Below, one piece after another: positions 36,810-44,700 of a stretch of DNA of 64,000 nucleotides. The position numbers were made by a program, and so were the translations under genes. The DNA is from Chitinophaga sancti (GTDB taxonomy: Bacteria > Bacteroidota > Bacteroidia > Chitinophagales > Chitinophagaceae): contig NZ_CP139972.1 of the NCBI RefSeq assembly GCF_034424315.1, forward strand, positions 992,001-1,056,000, given 5' to 3'. How positions within the stretch are numbered: position 1 is the first letter of the stretch; the number at the start of each line of letters is the position of its first letter. The notes under the pieces are model-generated. The model was not told where the DNA came from, did not search any database, and worked only from the letters and a program-made list of their open reading frames with translations.

Positions 36810-37999
36810 TCAGGAACAGGGATATAATCATCGTTGGCTTACAGCCCTGGGACATCCGGATCGGGAGTAACTGTAAGAACATGGCACACGAGCTGTCACA
36901 GCACAACCGTGTACTATACGTGAACCGTGCACTGGACAGGATCTCTGCCCTCCGCGCTTCTGATGACGAGAAAGTGCTGGCCCGGAAAGCAAGCCTGCGG
37001 GGAGATACCAATGACCTGCAACCCGTTACGGCTTCACTCTGGACACTGGACCCACGTACCGTACTGGAATCGATCAACTGGATCCCGATGCCCTTGCTCT
37101 TTGACAGGATCAACCTGGTCAACAATAAAAGACTCGCCCGCGAAATCAACCAGGCTGCAAAACGACTGGGATTCAGCGATGCACTCCTGTTCATTGACAA
37201 TGATTTCTTCCGTGCACAATACCTCCCTGAATTGCTGGAAGGTGTGCAGGAGACCATCTATTATATCAGGGATAACCTGACCAGCCAGCCTTATTTCAAA
37301 AAACATGGTGTACGGCTGGAACCCCTGCTGATGAAGAAGGCAACCATCGTTGCAGCTAATTCAGCATACCTGGCGGAATATGGCGCTAAGTATAATAAAT
37401 CATCTTTCGACATCGGTCAGGGCTGCGATTTCAGCTGGCTGAATAATGAGTTGCCGGTAGTACAATCATTCAATAGCCCGGTAATCGGGTATGTAGGTGC
37501 ACTCATTACCTCAAGGCTGGATCCAGCATTACTGGAAAAGATCGCCACACAGCGTCCTGACTGGAGCCTGGTACTGGTAGGCCCGGAAGATGAAGCATTC
37601 CGCAACAGTACATTGCACGAACTAAAAAATGTGCACTTCACAGGGAACCGCCCATCTGAAGAGCTGCCTGCATGGATCCACAGTTTTGATGTATGCATCA
37701 ATCCCCAGGTGCTCAATGAAATGACCATTGGCAACTATCCCCGCAAGATAGACGAGTACCTGGCACTGGGTAAACCGGTGGTAGCTACAGATACCGTAGC
37801 GATGCGCATGTTCGCATCTTACGTATATCTCTGTAGCAGCCCGGCGGACTACCTCGCACAGATCGAAACGGCACTGCAGGAAGGTGACAACATCTCCTTA
37901 CAGGAAGCAAGAAAAGCCTTTGCATTATCACATACCTGGGAACAGTGTATCGGGTTAATGGGGGCATATCTGGAACAAACTCAAAACGTAGAGGCATGA
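36806..37999 (+). CDS. Glycosyltransferase (GT-B, family 1/4-like)
   Basis: A 397-residue soluble protein. The N-terminus IIIVGLQPWDIRIGSNCKNM suits glycan glycosyltransferases of the 'teichuronic acid / TuaH-like' sort, and the C-terminal half has VIGYVGALITSRLD, LVLVGPEDEAF and YPRKIDEYLALGKPVVATD, the nucleotide-sugar-binding side of a GT-B fold. It likely adds one of the sugars of the repeat unit. The start overlaps the flippase stop (ATGA), and its own stop overlaps the start of a 34-residue membrane protein (ATGA). Confidence 0.86.
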   Translation: MIRNRDIIIVGLQPWDIRIGSNCKNMAHELSQHNRVLYVNRALDRISALRASDDEKVLARKASLRGDTNDLQPVTASLWTLDPRTVLESINWIPMPLLFDRINLVNNKRLAREINQAAKRLGFSDALLFIDNDFFRAQYLPELLEGVQETIYYIRDNLTSQPYFKKHGVRLEPLLMKKATIVAANSAYLAEYGAKYNKSSFDIGQGCDFSWLNNELPVVQSFNSPVIGYVGALITSRLDPALLEKIATQRPDWSLVLVGPEDEAFRNSTLHELKNVHFTGNRPSEELPAWIHSFDVCINPQVLNEMTIGNYPRKIDEYLALGKPVVATDTVAMRMFASYVYLCSSPADYLAQIETALQEGDNISLQEARKAFALSHTWEQCIGLMGAYLEQTQNVEA

Positions 38000-38100
38000 A
38001 AGATAACAGGTTTTCAGACGATCGATTATTAGAGATCACCGTGACGATGTTCATTGCCTTCACTTTGATCGTACTGACTTTAAAAGTATTATTCTTCTAA
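37996..38100 (+). CDS. 34-residue single-pass membrane microprotein in the export operon
   Basis: A very short gene (34 codons plus TAA). The ATG at 37996 overlaps the TGA of the glycosyltransferase gene (ATGA), and its TAA is three bases before the next start, so it is packed like the other genes of the operon. The N-terminal third is charged (MKDNRFSDDRLLE) and the rest is one hydrophobic helix (about residues 14-34). No family was recognised. It may be a small subunit or regulator of the Wzy/Wzx/Wzc machinery; this is inferred only from position and shape. Confidence 0.7.
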   Translation: MKDNRFSDDRLLEITVTMFIAFTLIVLTLKVLFF

Positions 38101-38103
38101 TAT

Positions 38104-39597
38104 ATGCGACAGGCAATCATGAACAGAACAGCTCCGTTGAGAGGCTCACGCAGACTGGATTCTCCCCTGGCTTTTGCTGCCGTATTGTTAGTATCGCTGG
38201 GCATTAGTCTGCTGGTGGGCTACAAAGATTACCTCATAGGTTTGGTAATCGCGGCAGGTCTGATAGGTGGCCTGGTGACTTTTATCTGTCTGTTCAATAC
38301 CCGGCTTGGGTTTCTGATCACAACAATTGTAGGGTTCTTCATGTTCTATATCAAGCGCATGAGTGACGACGTCATCCCCATGGGGGTGGCAGTGGATGTG
38401 TTGACAGCGGTCACCTTTATTGGCGCTTATTACAGGAAGACCATTCATAAACAGCGCATCTGGCAGTATATGAAGAATCCCATTTCTTACATGTACCTCA
38501 TGTACCTGGGATTCTTGGCCATAGAACTGTTCAATCCTTCCATGTATTCGGTAGACGGCTGGATCTTTACGGTACGTAAGTTTATCAACTTCGTGATGAT
38601 CTATTTCGTAGGCCTGTTTACGTTCAACAGTGTGAAGGATGTAAAGGATTATATGAAACTCTGGTTATTCCTCTCCGTGCTGGCTGGCGCCTATGGCTGC
38701 TTCCAGCAGTGGTTTGGGTTGCTGGGCTTCGAGGAGCACTGGGTAGTGAGTGACCCGGTACGCTACCGTTTATACTTCCAGGGTGGTGAGATCAGGAAGT
38801 TCTCCTTCCTCTCCGACCCCACTGCGTATGGTATATTGATGGCCTGCAGCATCGTCTTTGCTATTGTGCTGGCCATGACTACCCAGAAACCCAAACAGCG
38901 CAACTGGCTGATCGTGGGTATTATCATCATGGTGCTGGGCATGTCATTTTCCGGTACACGTACGGCGTATTTCATGATACCGGCTGGCCTGGCCATCTAT
39001 ATCCTCATGACGATCACGAACAAGAGGACCCTGTTGTTTATGGCCGGCTTCCTCATGTTTATGGTGGTGCTCATGTTCGGCCCTTTCTCCGGAAATAATA
39101 CGGTGAACCGGATACGGACCTCCTTCCACCTCAAGGATGATGAATCGATGAACGTGCGCGATGCGAACAGGCATAATATCCAGCCATACATCTGGCGGCA
39201 TCCGATCGGTGGTGGAGTGGCTACTACAGGGGTACTGGGTATTCAGTACAATCCGGGCCATCCTTTGGCTGGTTTCCCGCCGGACAGTGGTTACCTCCGT
39301 ACCGCCCTTGAAACGGGCTGGATCGGGCTAATAATCACAATGACGCTATTCTTTGCGACGCTCCTGGTAGGGGTAAAAGGCTATTACCGGGCAAAGACCA
39401 AAGAGGTCAAGGCGCTATATGTGGCCATCGTAACGGGTTTATATGCCTATATCGTAGCTCATTATGCCCAGGTGGCCATCGGGCAGATCCCAGGCGCCTT
39501 CTTCTTTTACAGCTCGATGGCCATCATCGTAAAAATGAAAGATTTCGAAACACCTTCTCATAAAAATTCAGACCAAGTAAAAACAATAACAACATGA
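38104..39597 (+). CDS. O-antigen ligase/Wzy-type polymerase
   Basis: A 497-residue protein with about 11-12 membrane helices and a large periplasmic loop at about residues 330-410 with HPIGGGVATTGVLG, typical of the Wzy_C/O-antigen ligase domain. It probably polymerises the repeat units in the periplasm. An ATG at 38119 is an alternative start. Its stop overlaps the TolC-like gene start (ATGA). Confidence 0.85.
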   Translation: MRQAIMNRTAPLRGSRRLDSPLAFAAVLLVSLGISLLVGYKDYLIGLVIAAGLIGGLVTFICLFNTRLGFLITTIVGFFMFYIKRMSDDVIPMGVAVDVLTAVTFIGAYYRKTIHKQRIWQYMKNPISYMYLMYLGFLAIELFNPSMYSVDGWIFTVRKFINFVMIYFVGLFTFNSVKDVKDYMKLWLFLSVLAGAYGCFQQWFGLLGFEEHWVVSDPVRYRLYFQGGEIRKFSFLSDPTAYGILMACSIVFAIVLAMTTQKPKQRNWLIVGIIIMVLGMSFSGTRTAYFMIPAGLAIYILMTITNKRTLLFMAGFLMFMVVLMFGPFSGNNTVNRIRTSFHLKDDESMNVRDANRHNIQPYIWRHPIGGGVATTGVLGIQYNPGHPLAGFPPDSGYLRTALETGWIGLIITMTLFFATLLVGVKGYYRAKTKEVKALYVAIVTGLYAYIVAHYAQVAIGQIPGAFFFYSSMAIIVKMKDFETPSHKNSDQVKTITT

Positions 39598-40304
39598 AAC
39601 AGCACATCTGCATCGTCTTATTTTTCCTCGCTACCGCCCTCACAGTGAGCGCACAGAACAAAACATTACCGGCTACACCGTCGAAGGATGTTTCTGCAGA
39701 AGACATCCAGGAAAAACTGGTACAACTCGCTTACGAAAATCCTGACCTGAAAGTCAGAGTATATGAAAAGCAAAGAGCCCAGTATGAGCTCAATAAAGCA
39801 AAGGGTAACTGGCTGAATTACGTAACCCTGGGTGCGAACATCAATGACGTAACCACAGGTCGCTACAAGAATTCTAACGACTACCGCGCACAGGTGTATT
39901 ATCCACTCTGGAACGTAGGTATCAATGTACCACTGGGTTCCCTGGTAAGTAAAGGTTCCGATGTGAAAGTAGCCCGCTCGAATGTAAAGATCGCTTCTGC
40001 CCAGGAAGAATCTGCAAAGAGGCAGATCAAGGCAATGGTATTATCCAAATACCACGATTACCTGATGAACAAACAACTGCTGACGATGCAGAACGAGATC
40101 ACAGAAGATGATTTTGCGGCATTTACACAGGCAGAAAGTAAACTGGCTGCAGGTAGTATTTCTTACGACGCATATTCTTCCGCATCCCAGTTGTACAATA
40201 GTGACAGAACGAAGAAGCTGAACCTGGAGCGCGATCTGGCGAATGTGAAACTGGAGATCGAGGAACTGATCGGTGTGAAGCTGGAGACGGTGATTGCCCA
40301 ATAA
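39594..40304 (+). CDS. Half-length TolC-like outer membrane protein
   Basis: A 236-residue protein with a signal peptide (ending LTVSAQ) and one outer-membrane-efflux-protein repeat: long helices (EKQRAQYELNKAKGNWLNYV; QIKAMVLSKYHDYLMNKQLL) and a beta-strand region between. Full TolC proteins have two such repeats (about 430 residues), so this is a single-repeat form that would need to assemble as more subunits, or it does something else. It is the last gene of the tightly packed export operon. No Wza-type outer membrane polysaccharide channel gene is present in the window. Confidence 0.78.
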   Translation: MKQHICIVLFFLATALTVSAQNKTLPATPSKDVSAEDIQEKLVQLAYENPDLKVRVYEKQRAQYELNKAKGNWLNYVTLGANINDVTTGRYKNSNDYRAQVYYPLWNVGINVPLGSLVSKGSDVKVARSNVKIASAQEESAKRQIKAMVLSKYHDYLMNKQLLTMQNEITEDDFAAFTQAESKLAAGSISYDAYSSASQLYNSDRTKKLNLERDLANVKLEIEELIGVKLETVIAQ

Positions 40305-40312
40305 TCAGCAGG

Positions 40313-40590
40313 GAAGCAAGCGTTTCCTTGCAACACCGGAGGCAGTCATCAACCGGAAGCAGTGTCTACCTTGCTATCCAGCGTCTGAAAACAAGGTCAT
40401 TGCTTGCAACACCAGCGTAAGACACCCGGTAACCTCAGTAAAGCATCGTCTTACATACTATGCCGCTAACTTTAACAACCGGAAAACAAGGTCTTCCTTT
40501 GCTATGCCGGAGAGTAAATTGCCCAGTGATCACCAGGGAAGCATCGCCTTCCAATGGTATAAGCAACGAACTAACCCTTGTTGCTGCTAA
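40313..40590. repeat. Six degenerate ~27-base repeat units in a gene-free stretch
   Basis: Between the TolC-like and esterase genes, six units begin near 40313, 40356, 40388, 40440, 40483 and 40538. Their loose consensus is GAAGCAtcGTCTtcCtTGC followed by wAyrCCrG. Spacing is irregular (32-55 bases). Some units can form small hairpins (for example GCAAG with CTTGC near 40316). No terminator with a T-run was seen. Open frames here are not convincing genes. Confidence 0.5.
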
Positions 40591-40623
40591 CCCGGGCTCA
40601 TTATCTAATTTTAATTTTTTGTC

Positions 40624-41412
40624 ATGGTAAAAAGTACCACTACAATTGTCGCGCTCTTGTTCGTAATGTGTATACAAACAGTGAACTCATTTGCGCAACA
40701 TCATATGGACAGTATATTGATTCCTGTTAATCCCTGGAGTAAGATAGGTGCATTGGTGCAACTCCCCGACGATTATAGTAAATCAAAAAAGGAATACCCC
40801 CTGATTGTTTTCCTCCATGGTAAGAGTAAATCGGGCCATGATCTGTCTAAGTTATACCTGGAGGGTATTCCCTACTGGATCAATAATGGAGAGAGGATAG
40901 AAGCTGTAAATCCCGTTGATGGTAAACTATATAAATTCATTGTTATTGCCCCCCAGGCCCCCAGCTGGGGGCTGAAGCCAGCAGAGATTAAACGCCTGCT
41001 GGATGATGTGGAAAAACGTTATCGTGTAGACCGTTCCCGGATCTACCTGACCGGATATAGTGCAGGTGGCTGGGCTACCGTGATGGCAATGACGGATAAT
41101 GCGGCATTGTCAAACCGGATTGCAGCAGCTGTTCCCATGTCGGTAGCAACGATCGATGAGCCGAATATGAAGCGCTTTAAACTGGTAGCGGATGCGAATA
41201 TTCCTACCTGGTACATGGCGGGAACAGATGAACCGCATTTCCTGGAAGAGTGTGAGCGGTATAAAGATAGTACCAATTCATATAAGCCTAACCTGGCAAA
41301 ACTCACGATATTGGATGGGTTTGCACATCATACATGGAAAGCATTGTATGATACCAGTAATAGGCAATATGGGATGAATATTTACGAGTGGATGTTGCAA
41401 TACAAGAAGTAG
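40624..41412 (+). CDS. Secreted alpha/beta-hydrolase (esterase), single domain
   Basis: A 262-residue protein with a signal peptide ending near SFAQ. The body is an esterase domain of the same type as those in the two giant proteins, with probable triad Ser146 (GYSAGG), Asp202 and His235, and a common C-terminal phrase (IYEWMLQY) shared almost exactly with the 1756-residue protein. No T9SS sorting domain is attached, so it may stay in the periplasm. It probably cleaves ester groups, possibly acyl decorations of the polysaccharide. Confidence 0.85.
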   Translation: MVKSTTTIVALLFVMCIQTVNSFAQHHMDSILIPVNPWSKIGALVQLPDDYSKSKKEYPLIVFLHGKSKSGHDLSKLYLEGIPYWINNGERIEAVNPVDGKLYKFIVIAPQAPSWGLKPAEIKRLLDDVEKRYRVDRSRIYLTGYSAGGWATVMAMTDNAALSNRIAAAVPMSVATIDEPNMKRFKLVADANIPTWYMAGTDEPHFLEECERYKDSTNSYKPNLAKLTILDGFAHHTWKALYDTSNRQYGMNIYEWMLQYKK

Positions 41413-41454
41413 TAGGAAGAGGATATTTCCCGATGGAAAGCGGTCTATTCTGGA

Positions 41455-41730
41455 ACTCAATTCATAATTATTGATTATTAATTTATGAAATGAGTGCTAA
41501 TCAGGAATTCATAATAAAGGGGCATTCTTCAACGAGGGGGCCCCTTTTCAAAGGGAATGCAAATCCATTTTGATAAAAAACATTATTGAAAAAGGGAAGT
41601 AACTAGCACTCAGTTCATAAATAGGTATTTTCAGCTGATAATCAATACATAAATAGTAATTATGAAATGAGTTCTAACAGAATCGAATCCCATTTTGATA
41701 AAAAACATTCGTGAAACAGGGAATCCCCCT
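41455..41730. repeat. Tandem duplicated hairpin element
   Basis: Two copies of a unit lie between two genes. Each has arms ACTCANTTCATAA and TTATGAAATGAGT (41455-41467/41483-41495 and 41608-41620/41660-41672). Each also has an identical 20-base segment, CCATTTTGATAAAAAACATT (41565-41584 and 41690-41709). The tail of the second copy (CATTCGTGAAACAGGGAAT) resembles a stretch at 13379-13397 after the YeiH-type gene, which suggests a dispersed repeat family. Confidence 0.65.
41516..41548. terminator. Terminator-like hairpin in the repeat region
   Basis: A perfect eight-base stem (41516-41523 with 41540-41547) that ends in T on the plus strand and starts with AAA for the minus strand. It follows the single-domain esterase gene by about 100 bases. 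Confidence 0.6.
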
Positions 41731-41752
41731 GTGGAATGAACCCAACTTTTAT

Positions 41753-41789
41753 AAAAAAAAGGCCTGCAGTTGTTTCCGCAGGCCCTTTT
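41753..41789. terminator. Terminator of the 1756-residue protein gene
   Basis: A perfect seven-base stem (41761-41767 with 41778-41784) is followed by eight T on the minus strand (41753-41760 as A) and by TTTT on the plus strand, so it could act both ways. Confidence 0.85.
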
Positions 41790-41794
41790 CACTT

Positions 41795-44700
41795 TTAATT
41801 CACTTTCATAAACTTGCTGGTCAGTTTCATGGACTTACCATCCGTTATTTCAAGAATATACAATCCGGCAGAAAGACGACTTACATCAAAAGTCTTCATT
41901 ACCGAATTAGTATTACCCATGTAATACGTATCCCTGATATAACCACTGCTATTGAATATTCTTACTACAAGATTAGCTGCTTCTTTCACGACCAGCTTCA
42001 GGTTGAGAGAACTACTGGCGGGATTGGGATACACCTGTATGGTGACTTCGCTGTCATTAACTGTTGCTGACTTGCCACTGACTACCACCGTTACTTCATC
42101 GGTGGCTGTAACGCCATATGTATCCGTAACCGTGAGTCGAAAAACATAAGTACCTGTCAGGGTGAATGTAACCACCGGTGTTTGCGAAGCCGGATTCAGA
42201 ATTGTTGCTCCGGCAGCAGGACCGCTTACCAGTTCCCATTTATAAATTGAGATATAATTGCTGGATGTAGAACCTGTACCATTGAGTGTTACAGTATTTA
42301 CGGTCGGTAAAGTAATGCCCTGGTCTGCACCGGCATTGGCGACAAGATTATTACCGGCAGCAGCTTTCACAATTACATTGATATCATCCGTTGCAGTTGC
42401 ACCATTATTATCGGTCACAGTCAGTCTGAATACATAAGTACCTACATAAGAGAGCTGGTTCACATCTGTCTTTGCTGAAGTAGCAGCAGGCAGTGATGCA
42501 GTACCCGGACCGGAGATCTGTGTCCATTTATAAGAGACGATAGATCCATCGCTGTCGCTTGAACCAGCACCATCTACGGTAGTTGAGTTCTTCGGCATCG
42601 TAATGGTGATATCGCTACCTGCTACAGCTACAGGCGCTTTATTAGCAGCAGCGGCAGTCACGGTGATGCTTACCTGGTCGGTAGCAGTTGCGCCACCGTT
42701 ATCGGTTACTGTCAGTGTGAATACATAAGTGCCCGCGGTGGTGAGGTTGCTAATCGCAGGAGATGCGATGGTCGCACTACTGATTGTCGCGGTGACAGGA
42801 CCTGAAGCCTGTACCCATTTGTAGGCAGAGATCGTACCGTCGCTGTCCGTACTACCTGTACCATTCAGTGTCACCGTTGATGTAGGTAGTGTAATGCTCT
42901 GGTCTGCACCAGCGTTTGCAGTCGGCGCTTTATTGACAGCAGCTGCAGTCACGGTAATGCTTACCTGGTCGGTAGCAGTCGCGCCACCGTTATCGGTTAC
43001 TGTCAGTGTGAATACATAAGTGCCCGCGGTGGTGAGGTTGCTAATCGCAGGAGATGCGATGGTCGCACTACTGATTGTCGCGGCGACAGGACCTGAAGCC
43101 TGTACCCATTTGTAGGCAGCGATCGTACCATCGCTGTCTTTGGAGCCTGTACCGTTCAGGGTAACTGAAGTAGTAGGCAGTGTGATGGTCTGGTCAGTAC
43201 CGGCATTCGCGGTGGGTGCAACATTCGCTGCTTTCACAGTGATGCTCACCTGGTCGGTAGCAGTCGCGCCACCGTTATCAGTTACTGTCAGTGTGAATAT
43301 ATAAGTGCCTGCGGTGGTGAGGTTGCTAATCGCAGGAGATGCGATGGTCGCACTACTGATTGTCGCGGCGACAGGACCTGAAGCCTGTACCCATTTGTAG
43401 GCAGCGATCGTACCATCGCTGTCTTTGGAACCTGTACCGTTCAGGGTTACCGTAGTTACAGGCAGCTGGATGGCCTGGTCGGTACCGGCATTGGCTGTAG
43501 GCGCTACGTTTGTAGTAGTTGCTGCTTTTACGGTGATGGTAATATTATCAGTACCGGTCGCGCCACCGTTATCGGTTACTGTCAGTGCGAATATATAAGT
43601 GCCAGCGGTGGTGAGGTTGCTAATCGCAGGAGATGCGATGGTCGCACTACTGATTGTCGCGGTGACAGGACCTGAAGATTGTACCCATTTGTAGGCAGCG
43701 ATCGTACCATCGCTGTCTTTGGAGCCTGTACCGTTCAAGGTAGCTGAAGTAGTAGGCAGTGTGATGGTCTGGTCAGTACCGGCATTCGCGGTGGGTGCAA
43801 CATTCGCTGCTTTCACGGTGATGCTCACCTGGTCGGTAGCAGTCGCGCCACCGTTATCGGTTACTGTCAGGGTGAATACATAAGTACCTGCAGCGGTCAG
43901 GTTCGTCAACACGGGCGATGCCACCGTGGCGCTGCTGAAAGTAGCCGTAACCGGACCGGAAGCCTGTACCCATTTGTAAGAATTAATGGTACCATCACTA
44001 TCGGTAGATCCGGTACCGTTCAGTGTAACGGTTGTAAGGGGCAAAGTAATTGCCTGGTCAGTACCTGCATTGGCAGTCGGCGCAAGGTTTGCAGCAGTAC
44101 CGGATGCATATTCATCGGCACCTGCATCAAATGCACTTCCCTGCGGGCGGGCGTTACCATCTATATCAGTTTTGAAATAGGCACCCAGATCTTTGCCCTG
44201 GTCGATGGCAGGCGAACCTGCTGCCAGGTGGAAGTTTTTGTTCGTCACATCTACGAACTTCACCGTTGCGGGATCAGGATAATTCAGGTTATTAGACCCT
44301 GTATAAGCGATACCGGATTGAATGGTGAGGTAGGCCAGTGAGCCCCTGGCGGCCAGTGAACCGGGTTTCACAGCAAGGTTATTGATAAAGAGGTTGCCGC
44401 TACCATCCGTGCCATTTGTATTTTGCATGCGGATAGCATCTCTGCCAGAGTTGACGATGGTATTATTCATCACATATACCTGCAGGGCCTTGTAGTTTTG
44501 TTTGGTCGGACGGTCATCGATGAAGATCGCATCCTGACCAATGCTCGTACCATCTATACCGCAATCGCTGAGAATATTATTATACACGTAGTTCAGACCA
44601 GTACCGAATACTTCGATCCCATTACCGGTTCCCTTGATTACGGTATTGTTATATACCTTACCATTGGATTCGCCACCCAGGATGATCCCTGCCTGCTGAC

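Noticed and set aside
40294..40590. A 98-codon plus-strand frame after the TolC-like gene.
   Set aside because: It overlaps the TolC-like gene end, has no signal or motif, and consists of the degenerate repeats. It looks like chance.
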